In this document: positions 41,792 to 50,690 of the stretch, piece by piece
Layout of the letters: each line of letters begins with the position of its first letter
Position numbering within the stretch: the first letter of the stretch is position 1
DNA from: Catellatospora sp. KI3
GTDB taxonomy: Bacteria; Actinomycetota; Actinomycetes; Mycobacteriales; Micromonosporaceae
Direction of reading: 5' to 3'
NCBI RefSeq assembly: GCF_029948125.1
Contig: NZ_JASAMB010000014.1
Span: 1 to 64,000 of the forward strand
Length of the DNA: 64,000 nt
Notes under the pieces: model-generated
What the model was told of the DNA's origin: nothing
Database searches by the model: none
Seen by the model: only the letters and a program-made list of their open reading frames with translations
Position numbers and translations under genes: made by a program

Positions 41792-42298
41792 TCAGCCCGG
41801 CCGCACGTCGTACACGCTGTGGCACGAACCCCACGAGATCGCCCGCTGCCACGCCACCAACCCCGGCCCGCCCACCGGCCACCCCGGCCCGACCTCCTCC
41901 GGCGGCAGCCAGAAATACCGCAGGTACGGGCCCGTCGCCGCATCCGCCGTCACCGGCACCGGCCACGCACCCACCGGCACCTCACCGCAGTCGGTCACCA
42001 CATAGCGCAGCTCGATACTCACCGACCGCCCCGCACCCAGCCGGTACGGCAGCACCACATCAGTACCGACCAGCCGCAGCCCCGGCCCGTCCCGGCCCAC
42101 CGCCAGCAACGTCATCTCGGTCCAGCCGTCATTGCGGATCGTGATCGTCTGCCGCGGCGGATCCCAACCATGCGACCCCGCCGACTGCTCACCCAACGCG
42201 AACCGGGGCGCCACCACCCCCGACCTCCACACCGCGGCCACCACCGCCGCCACGACCACGACCAGCACCAGCGGCCAGGTCACCCGCCGGGAACGCAC
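41792..42298 (-). CDS. Membrane-anchored hypothetical protein
   Basis: The 168-residue protein has a basic N terminus and one hydrophobic helix (WPLVLVVVVAAVVAAVW), then an extracytoplasmic beta-rich domain with two cysteines (VTDCGEV and WGSCHSV). The Cys pair may form a disulfide outside. No family is recognised. It starts at GTG 42298 (GTG 42283 is possible) and lies 29 bp from the methyltransferase in the same direction. Confidence 0.65.
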   Translation of the reverse strand: MRSRRVTWPLVLVVVVAAVVAAVWRSGVVAPRFALGEQSAGSHGWDPPRQTITIRNDGWTEMTLLAVGRDGPGLRLVGTDVVLPYRLGAGRSVSIELRYVVTDCGEVPVGAWPVPVTADAATGPYLRYFWLPPEEVGPGWPVGGPGLVAWQRAISWGSCHSVYDVRPG

Positions 42299-42431
42299 GC
42301 GGCGGCCCCACTTTCGTCCGACAGACCCCGGCCCGGAGCGGCGGACCCTGACGCGGCGCAGCCTAGCCGCGCCGCGTCACCGGCCGCTTCCGCCGGTCAG
42401 CCGACCCGCACCCACCGCCCGGCCGAGGCGG

Positions 42432-43352
42432 CTACTGCCAGAACCGGAACAGGCTGAACCCGTAGTACGCCCCGTTCACCGGCGCACCCGACACATACAT
42501 AATCCACGACGTCAGCTCGCCGAACGGCTCCCGCAGCACATACAGCAGCACGAACACCAGCAGCAGCCCGAACGGCTTGACCTTCTCCCCGGTACGGCGC
42601 GCATCCGGCGGCAGATACGGCTCCACGATCCCGTACCCGTCCAGGCCCGGCACCGGCAGCAGGTTCAGCAGCGCCGTAGCCACCTGCAGATACGCCATCA
42701 ACGACAGCGCACCCCAGAACACAGCCTGCGCCGGGGGAGCATCGAACACGAACTGCGGCCCGAACGTGCCCGCCACGAACAGCAGCAGCACCGCCGCACC
42801 CACATTGATCGCCGGCCCCGCCGCCGACACCAGCGAATCCCGGAACCGGTTGCGCAGCCGATGCGTCTCGATCAGCACCGCCCCACCCGGCAGCGGCAAC
42901 CCGCCCATCACCAGGAACAGCAGCGGCAGCACCCACGTCAGCACCGGATGGCCGTACCGGCGCAGATCAAGCCGCAGATACCCCTTGTCGACCACCGTAT
43001 GGTCACCGCCGCGATGCGCCGCCAGCGCATGCGAGAACTCGTGCAGACACAGCGTCACCAGCCACCCGGCCAGCGTGAACACGAACACCAGCGGACCCGC
43101 CATACCCTCCGGGCCCGCACCCGTCCACATCAGCACCCCGGCCGCGACCGTCACCGCCACCAGCACCACGAACAGCAGCGAGACACCGCCACCGCCCGCA
43201 CGCCCCACCCGGCCCGGCCGCGACGGACGCAGCGAACGCATCCGCCGCCCCCGCACGACCTCGCTCTCCACCTCCCGGGCCCGACGCGCCCAGTCCTCTT
43301 CGGCCGCCAACCGGTCGAGCGGGTCCTCAGCGTCTCCTGCCGGTCTGCTCAT
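42432..43352 (-). CDS. Site-2 protease family membrane peptidase
   Basis: The 306-residue protein has the zinc motif LHEFSHALAAH (HExxH) in an early transmembrane helix and the distal metal-ligand motif NLLPVPGLDGYG. Around six hydrophobic segments start at residue 57, after a charged cytoplasmic tail. Site-2 proteases cut membrane-bound anti-sigma factors or other substrates within the membrane; none is encoded next to it. ATG 43352 follows TAGCCT by eight bases. Confidence 0.88.
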   Translation of the reverse strand: MSRPAGDAEDPLDRLAAEEDWARRAREVESEVVRGRRMRSLRPSRPGRVGRAGGGGVSLLFVVLVAVTVAAGVLMWTGAGPEGMAGPLVFVFTLAGWLVTLCLHEFSHALAAHRGGDHTVVDKGYLRLDLRRYGHPVLTWVLPLLFLVMGGLPLPGGAVLIETHRLRNRFRDSLVSAAGPAINVGAAVLLLFVAGTFGPQFVFDAPPAQAVFWGALSLMAYLQVATALLNLLPVPGLDGYGIVEPYLPPDARRTGEKVKPFGLLLVFVLLYVLREPFGELTSWIMYVSGAPVNGAYYGFSLFRFWQ

Positions 43353-43383
43353 AGCGCGCAAGGCTACCCGACCCCCGGCCCCG

Positions 43384-45063
43384 TCACGTTCCCGCGCCGA
43401 CCCGGCCCGGACCTGCCGACGGCGACACCGACGGCTTCGGCGCGGGCAGCACCTTTGCCGGCGCCCCCACCCTGCCCGCACACCACGCCACCAGAGCCCG
43501 GTCCCGCACATACAACTCGTACTTGCCGCTGCGGTACAGCACCGGATAGTGCTCGCGGACCCACGTCACCGCGTTCGGCCGCTTCTTCAGCCGCCCCGTG
43601 GACAGCAGCACCGCGTCGGCCCCGCGCGCCGCCGCGATCACCTCCGCATCGGACAGCCGCCCCGAGTCCAACCGCACATGCGACGTGTCGGCCAGCCACG
43701 GCGCCGTACGCAACCCCGCCCGCGAGACCATGCCCTGGTCGTCGGTGACCACCCGCAGGTCGTGCGGCAGCCGCCGCACGCACGCCTCCGCCGCGGTCGG
43801 CTGCGGGTACGGCCCCACCTCCCGGTGCTGGGCCTGCCACACGCACCCCCACGCCGCCGCGAGCACCACCGCCGCCGTCAACGCGCCCAGGCGCCGCAGC
43901 CGCAGCCCCGACCACAGGCTCGCCACCGCCACCGCCAGCACCGCCGCCCACGCCGCCATGAACATCAGCAGATGATGCTTGAACGTCGGATGGTGCAGGT
44001 ACTCGAACGGCACCACCGCACCCGCCCACAGCACCAGCGCCACCACCCCCGTCCGGCGCACCGCCCCCGCCGGCCAGCACACCGCCACCAGCGCCGCGAT
44101 CCCAGCCGCGACCAGCAGCGGCAGCGCGTACGGGCCACCCGAGGTGACGAACCGGACCAGGTCCGGCGGCGGCCGGTGCTCAGCCGCGGTCACATGGAAC
44201 CCGAACACCTGGTCCCACGCCTGCTCCGGCGGCGCCAGCCACACCAGCACCCCCGCCACCGTCGCCGCGAAACCCAGCCCCATCCACGCCCCGGCCGCCG
44301 CCGTACGCCGCGCCCACGCCAGCGCCACCGCCCGCCACGGCACCGACGCACCCGGCAGCGCGGCGGACCGCTCGCCGTCGGGCCGCGGCGGGCGCGACAC
44401 CAGCCAGGCCGCCAGCAGCGGGGCCACGAACACGATCGCCACCAGCTTCACCAGCACCGCCAGCGCCAGCATCGCCCCGGCGCCCAGCCACCACCAGCGC
44501 GCCCACCGGCGCGAGCAGATCCGGGCCCGCAGCGCGCACAGCAGCGCCGTCGCGCCCAGCGCCGCGGTCGGCATGTCCGCGCCGAACTGGTAGCTGAACT
44601 GCTGGATGAGCGGCACCGCCGTAACCCCGAGCGCGGCGAGCATCCCGGCGCGCGGTCCCCGTACCGTGGCCGCGATCCCGGCCGCCGCGGCGACCAGCAG
44701 CAGCGCGAACCCGACCATCAGCCAGCGCCCGGCGAGCGCACCGGCGGCCACGTCGCCCGCGTGCCAGCGGAACGGCTGCGCCAGCAGCCACGCGAACAGC
44801 GGGGGCTGGGCGTGGAACACCTCCGCGTACGGCCGGTGCCCGTCGGCCAGGGCCAGGGCGGTCTGCCAGTAGATGCCGTCGTCGTTGTCGACGCCCTGGC
44901 CGGGGGAGTGCAGCAGCCGGTAGCGGAAGGTGAAGAACACGACCGAGGCGACCACCCCCCACAGGCCCAGGTCCACGACGGTGCGCAGCCCCGGCGGGCG
45001 CAGGCGCGGCAGCGGCAGGCGGGACACCTGCGTCAGCAGGCGGCCGGGCAGGGCCAGCTTCAT
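43384..45063 (-). CDS. GT39/ArnT-like membrane glycosyltransferase
   Basis: The 559-residue protein has about ten to twelve hydrophobic helices. An early acidic loop GVDNDDGIYWQTALALADGHRPYAEVFHAQPP is the catalytic signature position of GT-C (PMT/ArnT-like) enzymes that use polyprenyl-phospho-sugars. A soluble C-terminal part (VVTDDQGMVSRAG...LLSTGRLKKRP) follows. It likely transfers a sugar to a protein or lipid at the outer membrane face; a link to the Ppm-type enzyme at 12.5 kb is speculative. Confidence 0.82.
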   Translation of the reverse strand: MKLALPGRLLTQVSRLPLPRLRPPGLRTVVDLGLWGVVASVVFFTFRYRLLHSPGQGVDNDDGIYWQTALALADGHRPYAEVFHAQPPLFAWLLAQPFRWHAGDVAAGALAGRWLMVGFALLLVAAAAGIAATVRGPRAGMLAALGVTAVPLIQQFSYQFGADMPTAALGATALLCALRARICSRRWARWWWLGAGAMLALAVLVKLVAIVFVAPLLAAWLVSRPPRPDGERSAALPGASVPWRAVALAWARRTAAAGAWMGLGFAATVAGVLVWLAPPEQAWDQVFGFHVTAAEHRPPPDLVRFVTSGGPYALPLLVAAGIAALVAVCWPAGAVRRTGVVALVLWAGAVVPFEYLHHPTFKHHLLMFMAAWAAVLAVAVASLWSGLRLRRLGALTAAVVLAAAWGCVWQAQHREVGPYPQPTAAEACVRRLPHDLRVVTDDQGMVSRAGLRTAPWLADTSHVRLDSGRLSDAEVIAAARGADAVLLSTGRLKKRPNAVTWVREHYPVLYRSGKYELYVRDRALVAWCAGRVGAPAKVLPAPKPSVSPSAGPGRVGAGT

Positions 45064-45161
45064 TCGGTCCGTCCAGAGCGTCGAAGGTCGAGCAACACCA
45101 CCCAGATAACGGACCAGTCGGACGCAGGCGATGCAGATGGTGACAATTGTCCCACCATTCC

Positions 45162-45205
45162 GTCAACTTTGGTTGACAAACGGCATGGCGTCAACCTACA
45201 TTGAC
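45162..45205 (+). promoter_or_regulatory. Promoter with paired GTCAAC palindromes
   Basis: Two 16-bp palindromic sites lie 28 bp apart centre to centre: GTCAAC-N4-GTTGAC (45162-45177) and GTCAA-N6-TTGAC (45190-45205). TTGACA (45173-45178), 18 bp and TACATT (45197-45202) form a promoter whose start point falls on the ATG at 45209. The sites flank the promoter elements, the geometry of an autorepressor. Confidence 0.65.
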
Positions 45206-45208
45206 ACC

Positions 45209-45445
45209 ATGAGCGACGCCACCAAACTGGCCGCAGCCGCAGGCAGCCCCGACCCCGGCACCGGCCTACGCGCGGTGCTCGCCCTGCGCCGCCTCCTGGA
45301 AACCCTCGAAATCCTCCAGGTCGGCAACGCCCGCCGACAAGGCTGGTCCTGGCAGGACATCGCCGACGCACTCGAAGTCAGCCGCCAGGCCGTACACAAG
45401 AAACACGCCGGCCGCTGGCCCGACACCGACCGACAGGACACCTGA
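45209..45445 (+). CDS. Small helix-turn-helix protein
   Basis: The 78-residue protein has a helical N terminus (LRAVLALRRLLETLEILQVGNARRQG) and a helix-turn-helix WSWQDIADALEVSRQAVHKKHA. It overlaps the following Clp-N domain gene by one base. This pairing recurs in actinobacteria. It probably binds the GTCAAC palindromes that surround its own promoter. The transcript appears leaderless (TACATT six bases before ATG). Confidence 0.85.
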   Translation: MSDATKLAAAAGSPDPGTGLRAVLALRRLLETLEILQVGNARRQGWSWQDIADALEVSRQAVHKKHAGRWPDTDRQDT

Positions 45446-46038
45446 TGCTCGAACGATTCACCACCGCCGCCCGCACCACCGTCCTGAACGCCCGCACCGA
45501 AGCCAGACAACTCGGCCACCCCCAGATCGGCACCGAACACCTGCTGCTCGCACTGCTGCAGCCCGGCACCGACATCGCCCACGACGTCCTCACCGCCGCG
45601 GGACTGCGCCACGACACCGCCACCGCGGCCGTCACCCGCCTCGTCGGCACCGTCGCACCCTTCGGCCCAGCCGACGTCGCCGCGCTCGAAGCCATCGGCA
45701 TCGACCTCGACGCCGTACGCGCCCGGCTCGAAGAGACCTTCGGCCGAGGCGCCCTCGACCCCGCACCGCCCAAGCCCCGCCGCGGGCTGTTCGGCCGCCG
45801 CACCGAACCCCGCACCGGACGGTTCGGCCCCCGCGCCAAGGTCGTCCTCGAGCTCGCCCTGCGCGAAGCCCTCCGCCTGCACCACAACTACATCGGCACC
45901 GAGCACCTGCTGCTGGGCATCATCCGCGAGCAGCAGGGCCTGGCCGCCAAAGTCATCACCGACGCCGGAGTCGACCTGCGCGAACTGCGCCGCAGCACCG
46001 AAGCCGCCATCACCGCCAGCGGCCGACCCGCCGCCTGA
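45445..46038 (+). CDS. Clp N-terminal domain protein without ATPase
   Basis: The 197-residue protein consists of two Clp N-type repeats, both with the family pattern (LGHPQIGTEHLLLALLQ near residue 25 and LHHNYIGTEHLLLGIIREQQGLAAKVI near residue 150). The linker is basic (KPRRGLFGRRTEPRTGRFG). No Walker motifs are present, so it is an adaptor-like domain and not a chaperone. It may sense or deliver substrates, or modulate the coupled HTH protein. Confidence 0.88.
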   Translation: MLERFTTAARTTVLNARTEARQLGHPQIGTEHLLLALLQPGTDIAHDVLTAAGLRHDTATAAVTRLVGTVAPFGPADVAALEAIGIDLDAVRARLEETFGRGALDPAPPKPRRGLFGRRTEPRTGRFGPRAKVVLELALREALRLHHNYIGTEHLLLGIIREQQGLAAKVITDAGVDLRELRRSTEAAITASGRPAA

Positions 46039-46158
46039 ACGCCCCGCAGCGCAGCGCCGAACCGTCCGTGACTTCGGCGAATGAGCAGCTGGCGGTACCC
46101 GGCACCACCACCGGGGCGCGAAAACCCCGCAGCGTGGATTTAAAGACGTTATCGCAGG

Positions 46159-47043
46159 TCAGAGGCCCTTTGCTGGTGCCATCGGCCAGGCGATGATCAT
46201 CGGGGGGACAGGTAGGCCTGCCGTCCGCGGCGTGATCCGGGGTAGCGGCACCCAGTCGACGCCCACCATGGCAGGGCAGTCGCAGTCGGCGTCCGCCACG
46301 CCCAGTACCGGCTCGCCCGGCGCCACGTCGACGGAGAACACGGCGGTCGGGCCGGACGGGAACGGCAGGTCGCCCAGGTGCCGTACCGCCAGCGCGGTCA
46401 GCCCGACCTCCTCGGCGACCTCCCGGACCACCGCCTCCTCGGCGGACTCGCCGTCCGCGATCCCACCGCCGGGCAACGTCCAGTACTCGAGTCCGTCGTG
46501 CCGCCCGGAGGGCCCACGGCCGCGCTCCCTGACCATGAGCACGTGCCCGTCACGCACGATCACCGCCGCCGCACGCCGCTTCGGCGCGGCGTCGCCGTCC
46601 GCCCGGTCGGATCGATCCGGTTCCTGACGGCTTCCACGGGTCCGCCAGCGTCGCTGTGCTTCGGCGTTGCACTCCGCGCAGGGCCGGAGCCGACCGGTCT
46701 CCTGGTCGGTCTGGCGTGGATGGACGCAGCTGCGGGCCTTGCCGCGCTTGCGCGCCTGGTTCTCGGCCGCGGTGATCTGCCGCAGATGGCTCGGCTCGAT
46801 GCACGGGGGGTTGTCGCAGAGGTGGTCGATCACCAGGGTGGGGTCCACCTCGCCGACGAAGGCGGCATAGGCGGCCACGTGCGCTGAGGCCGAGACGCTG
46901 ATCTTCTGGTACGCACGACGATCTTTGCCGAAGCCCTGGAACTCCAGGCAGCCGGAAGGGGTGCGTACGGCTCGGCTGAGCAGATGGGTGCGAAGCGTCT
47001 CGGGCGTGAAGTGTCGAGCGAGCCGCGGCACGTTGGGGACCAT
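46159..47043 (-). CDS. HNH endonuclease domain fused to Nudix hydrolase
   Basis: The 294-residue protein joins two domains. Residues 1-135 form an HNH module of the phage/homing type (VIDHLCDNPPCIEPSHLRQITAAEN at about 71-95, plus zinc-type cysteines at 106, 122 and 125). Residues 157-290 form a Nudix domain with an intact box GGGIADGESAEEAVVREVAEEVGL at about 192-215. I know no standard family with this order. ATG 47043 is taken as start; an in-frame TTG at 47097 is possible. Codon use and the AT-rich flanks suggest acquisition from elsewhere. Confidence 0.78.
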   Translation of the reverse strand: MVPNVPRLARHFTPETLRTHLLSRAVRTPSGCLEFQGFGKDRRAYQKISVSASAHVAAYAAFVGEVDPTLVIDHLCDNPPCIEPSHLRQITAAENQARKRGKARSCVHPRQTDQETGRLRPCAECNAEAQRRWRTRGSRQEPDRSDRADGDAAPKRRAAAVIVRDGHVLMVRERGRGPSGRHDGLEYWTLPGGGIADGESAEEAVVREVAEEVGLTALAVRHLGDLPFPSGPTAVFSVDVAPGEPVLGVADADCDCPAMVGVDWVPLPRITPRTAGLPVPPMIIAWPMAPAKGL

Positions 47044-47096
47044 CAGCGGTTTGTAGCACCGGCTTCCGACAAGTTTTGAGGCGATCTTGGCGACCA

Positions 47097-47116
47097 ACCA
47101 TAACTGTCATTATGGT
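47097..47116. promoter_or_regulatory. ACCATAA-N6-TTATGGT palindrome
   Basis: A perfect 7-bp inverted repeat with a 6-base spacer sits in the unusually AT-rich 200-bp gap between the HNH-Nudix and ABC genes. It may be an operator or a promoter element for the HNH-Nudix gene. The remainder of the gap (47117-47232) holds no gene. Confidence 0.45.
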
Positions 47117-47244
47117 GTTGGCGATTTATGAGTGGGGTTCTCGTTGTGGAGGGTGTTTTTGGATTGTTGGATTACTGGTAATGGCAATTAGGTAATGGCG
47201 GAGGCGGGGGTGGGTGGCTGGAGCGGGTCGGTTACGGTGGCGCG

Positions 47245-47898
47245 GTGTCGGCTGTCGTGGTTTCTGGGGTTTCGGTGCGGCTCGGGTCGCGGACCGTTTT
47301 GGACCGGTTGGATCTGGACGTCGGCGACGGTGAGGTCGTCGCGCTGTCAGGGGTGAACGGGACCGGGAAGTCGACGCTGCTGCGGTGCCTGTCGGGGCTG
47401 CTCTCCCCCACGGCCGGAACGGTCCGCGTCTGGGGTGCGCCGCCCGACGGCCGGCCCGGTTTCTGGCGCACCGTCGGCTTGGCAGCCGAGGAGCCCGCCT
47501 GGTACCCGGGGCTGACCGCGCGCGAGCACCTGGATCTGGTGCGGCTCACCCATGAGCCGCTGCCGGGGCCGTCGGCGTCGGTCGACGAGCTGCTCGACGT
47601 GTTCGAGCTGGGCGGGCATGCCGACGCGTCGCCGTTGACGCTGTCGTCGGGTCAGCGGCAGCGGCTTGCGCTGGCGGCGGTGTGGGCGCGTCCTAGTCGG
47701 CTGCTGCTGCTCGACGAACCGGAGCAGAAACTGGATCAGCAGTTCCGCGGTGTCCTCGCGGGCATGCTGCGGCAGTACGCCGACGGTGGGGGCACGGTGG
47801 TGCTGGCCACGCATGATCCGGTGCTGGCGGCCGCGGCCGGGGCGCGGGTGCTGGCCATGTCCGGCGGGCGGCTGGAGGGTGCGGTGGCGTCGGCATGA
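47245..47898 (+). CDS. ABC transporter ATP-binding protein
   Basis: The 217-residue ATPase has Walker A (GVNGTGKST), the signature LSSGQRQRLALA and Walker B (RLLLLDEPEQKLD), followed by the switch histidine in VLATHDP. It energises the membrane protein encoded next (4-bp ATGA overlap). TACGGT ends six bases before GTG 47245, pointing to a leaderless mRNA. The transported substrate is unknown. Confidence 0.92.
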   Translation: MSAVVVSGVSVRLGSRTVLDRLDLDVGDGEVVALSGVNGTGKSTLLRCLSGLLSPTAGTVRVWGAPPDGRPGFWRTVGLAAEEPAWYPGLTAREHLDLVRLTHEPLPGPSASVDELLDVFELGGHADASPLTLSSGQRQRLALAAVWARPSRLLLLDEPEQKLDQQFRGVLAGMLRQYADGGGTVVLATHDPVLAAAAGARVLAMSGGRLEGAVASA

Positions 47899-49373
47899 GT
47901 TCGGTCGGGCAGGTCCGGGCGCTGGTGCGGGCGGCGGGCCGCCGGTCGGGGCGGCCGGGTTGGACGGACTGGTATCTGGTCGCCGCGGCGATCGTGGTGG
48001 GGTCGCTGCTGGCTGGCGGTCCGCTGGCGGACGTGCTGGGGCAGGCGGTGGCGCCGCTGCCGGCGTACCGGGCGGCCGCGCTGGTGTCGCTGGTGGTCGC
48101 GGGGTGTGCCGCGCTGCTGGCGGTGGCCGGTGCGGTGGGGCCGGTGGCGGTGCCGCCCGCTGACGCGTACTGGCTGGTGCTGTCGCCGTTGGACCGGCGT
48201 GCGGTGCTGGCGCGTGCCGTGGCTGCCGTGGGGGTGGTCGCGGCGGTCGCCGGGGTCCTGGCCGGGGTGGCGGTGCGGCGGGTGGCGGGCCTGCCCGCGT
48301 ACGGGTGGGGTCCGGTCGGAGTGGCCGCGGCGGCGGGTGCGGCGGTGTGCGTGTGCGTGGCCGGGGCGGCGGTGCTCGCGCAGGCGGCCGGGGCCGGGGC
48401 GGTCGTGCGGCGTGCGGCCGCGGGGGTGGGTGTCGCGGCGGTGGCGTGCGGGTTGGCGGCCGCGCTGCGGCCTGCCTGGCCGGGCTGGTCGCCGGTGGTG
48501 CCGCCGACGCCGGTGTCGGTGTCGGCGGTGGCGGCGGCGTTGCTGGTGTCCGGGCTGGTGTGGTGGCGGCTGGCCGTCTTCCCGGCCGGTGCGGTGCTCT
48601 CGGCGTCGGTGCGGTGGGGTGTGGTGACCGACGCGGCGGTCGGGTTGGAGCCGTCGTTCGTGGCGCGGATCGTCGAGGACGGCTTCTGGCGCGGCCGGCG
48701 GCTGCGGTCGCGGCCGTGGCCGGGCTGGTTGCCGCCGTGGGCGGCACCGGCGTGGCAGGACTGGCGGATGCTGGGGCGTCGGCCGTACCGGCTGGTGGTG
48801 TCGCTGGTCACCGCGGCGCTGCCAGCGGTCGTGGCGGTCGCCGCCGGGGGCGCCGGGCTGCTGGTGGCGGTGGTGCTGCTGGCCGGGGCGGTGTCGGCGG
48901 CGAGCGCCGGTGCGTCTGGGGTACGGCGTGATGCGGGCAGTGCGGTGCTGGGGCGGCTGTTCGGGGTGGGTGGTGCGGCGGTGTCCGGGGCGCGGCTGGT
49001 GCTGCCGGGGGTGTTGGCGGTGGGGTGGCTGGTGGCGGCTTCGGTGGTGCTGCTGCTGGCGGGGGTGTGGGTGTCGTGGTGGTGGCTGCTGGTGGCGGTG
49101 GCGGCGGGTCCGGTGCTGGCGGTGGGTGTGCTGCGGTTGGCGGGGCGGGGTTGGGTCGATCACGCGTCGGTGCCGGTGGTGATGCCGATGTCGGGGTCGT
49201 GGATTCCGACGGGCTGGATCGTGTGGTGGGTGACGGGTTGGGATGTGGTGGTGGCCGGTGGGCTGCCGTCGGTGTGGGTGTGGTCGGGTGGGCCGGGTGG
49301 CTGGGTGGTTCCGGCGGCGGTGCAGGTGGTGGTGGGTGGTGTGGTGGTGTGGGGTTGGCTTCGGCGCCGGTGA
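47895..49373 (+). CDS. ABC-associated membrane protein (DUF6297-like)
   Basis: The 492-residue protein is very hydrophobic, with about ten to twelve helices and a large cytoplasmic loop around residues 245-295 (FVARIVEDGFWRGRRLRSRPWPG). Its start overlaps the ATPase gene by four bases, so it is the permease of that transporter. It lacks classical permease motifs; the assignment to an uncharacterised ABC-permease family rests on context. Confidence 0.75.
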   Translation: MSSVGQVRALVRAAGRRSGRPGWTDWYLVAAAIVVGSLLAGGPLADVLGQAVAPLPAYRAAALVSLVVAGCAALLAVAGAVGPVAVPPADAYWLVLSPLDRRAVLARAVAAVGVVAAVAGVLAGVAVRRVAGLPAYGWGPVGVAAAAGAAVCVCVAGAAVLAQAAGAGAVVRRAAAGVGVAAVACGLAAALRPAWPGWSPVVPPTPVSVSAVAAALLVSGLVWWRLAVFPAGAVLSASVRWGVVTDAAVGLEPSFVARIVEDGFWRGRRLRSRPWPGWLPPWAAPAWQDWRMLGRRPYRLVVSLVTAALPAVVAVAAGGAGLLVAVVLLAGAVSAASAGASGVRRDAGSAVLGRLFGVGGAAVSGARLVLPGVLAVGWLVAASVVLLLAGVWVSWWWLLVAVAAGPVLAVGVLRLAGRGWVDHASVPVVMPMSGSWIPTGWIVWWVTGWDVVVAGGLPSVWVWSGGPGGWVVPAAVQVVVGGVVVWGWLRRR

Positions 49374-49487
49374 GGGCGGGTCTGTTCGCAGGTTCTCTGC
49401 AGGCGCGGTTGTTGCGGTGCGCGGGCGTGGCGGGGATGCGCCACGATGGTGACCTGGTCATCGGCGTACCACCGAAAGGCGTCTGGG

Positions 49488-50642
49488 ATGGTTTTCAAGA
49501 AGCTGCTCGCCGGGTTGGGTTTCGGCGGGGTGGAGGTCGACACGGTGCTGTCGCCGCAGTCTGTGGTGGCCGGGGGTGTGCTGGTCGGGCAGGTGAATCT
49601 GCGGGCGAAGTCGGAGACCGACATCACGGGGGTCACGCTGCTGCTGGTGGCGTCGTCGGCTGGTGGTGAGGCGGAGTTGGCGCGGTGGCAGGTGGCTGGT
49701 GGTCTGCGGGTGGCTTCGGGTGAGGTGCGGTCGCTGCCGTTCTCGGTGCCGGTGCCGCTGACGGTGCCGTTCTCGGTGCTGTACGGGCAGGTGCTGCCCG
49801 GGGTGGGTGTCGGGGTGCGGACGCAGGTGTCGGTGGCGGCGGGTAGTGCCAAGGGTGACTTCGACCCGGTGCGGGTGGATGCTTCGCCGGTGCAGCAGCA
49901 GGTGGTGGACGCGTTGGGCACGATCGGGTGCCGGTTTGTGCGCAATGAGCTGCGGCCGGGTGCGTTCCAGGGGTTGCCGGTGCCGTTCGCGCAGGCGTTG
50001 ACGTTCTTCGCGCCGGTGCCGGAGGGGCAGCCGGTGGGGCCGCACATTCCGCAGTTGACGTTCACGTTCTCGGTGGTCGACGCGACGGTGCTGGTGCTGG
50101 CGGAGTTGGCGTCGCGGCCGGGTGCCGCCGACCGGTATCACCTGTCCCCCGCCGAGGTGGACCGGTTGACCGCTGAGGGTGGCTGGGTCGCGGAGGTGGA
50201 CCGGTGGGTGACTGCGGCGTTGGCGCGGTTGTCGCAGCCGGGGCAGGCCGCGCCGGGTGCGTTCCTGCAGCAGCCGCCGCAGCCGTACGGCCGCCAGCCG
50301 GGGTATGGGCAGCAGGGTCATGGCCGTCCGGGTTATGCCTATGGCGGTCACGGGTTCGGCGGTTACCAGTACGGCGGCTATCGCGGTCGGCCGAGTGCGG
50401 CGGGGGCGGTCGCGGCGGGGGTGGGTGGTGCGGCGCTGGGGTTCCTGGGCGGCATGGTGATCGGTGACATGATCGGTGACGCGTTCGAACCGGATGTGGC
50501 GGACGCGTCGGGTTTCGACGATCCGGGTGCGGCGGATGTGGCCGATTACGGCTCGGGTGCCGCGGAGGTGGACTATGCCGGGTTCGACGGCGGCGGGTTC
50601 GACGATTTCGGTGGCGGGGACTTCGGCGGCGGCGATTTCTGA
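49488..50642 (+). CDS. Spo0M-like sporulation-control protein
   Basis: The 384-residue protein begins VFKKLLAGLGFGGVEVDTVLSPQSVVAGGVLVGQV, the arrestin-like N terminus of Spo0M. A second beta-sandwich follows (about 125-240). The C-terminal tail is low-complexity: Tyr-Gly-Gln/His repeats (270-320), a glycine-rich hydrophobic patch (325-350) and Asp/Gly/Phe repeats ending GGGDFGGGDF. Spo0M affects sporulation timing in Bacillus. ATG 49488 is preferred over ATG 49446. Confidence 0.85.
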   Translation: MVFKKLLAGLGFGGVEVDTVLSPQSVVAGGVLVGQVNLRAKSETDITGVTLLLVASSAGGEAELARWQVAGGLRVASGEVRSLPFSVPVPLTVPFSVLYGQVLPGVGVGVRTQVSVAAGSAKGDFDPVRVDASPVQQQVVDALGTIGCRFVRNELRPGAFQGLPVPFAQALTFFAPVPEGQPVGPHIPQLTFTFSVVDATVLVLAELASRPGAADRYHLSPAEVDRLTAEGGWVAEVDRWVTAALARLSQPGQAAPGAFLQQPPQPYGRQPGYGQQGHGRPGYAYGGHGFGGYQYGGYRGRPSAAGAVAAGVGGAALGFLGGMVIGDMIGDAFEPDVADASGFDDPGAADVADYGSGAAEVDYAGFDGGGFDDFGGGDFGGGDF

Positions 50643-50656
50643 CCGCCGCGCCGTCG

Positions 50657-50683
50657 GGGGGTGCCGGTTTGCGGCACTCCCCT
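50657..50683. terminator. Terminator after the Spo0M-like gene
   Basis: An 11-bp stem (GGGGGGTGCCG with CGGCACTCCCC, one G-T pair) and a short loop are followed by TCTTCGT. It lies between two convergent genes. Confidence 0.75.
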
Positions 50684-50690
50684 CTTCGTG

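Noticed and set aside
47347..49461. Several long minus-strand frames opposite the ABC operon
   Set aside because: Products are Pro/Arg/Thr/His low-complexity strings, typical of the reverse of GC-rich membrane-protein genes.
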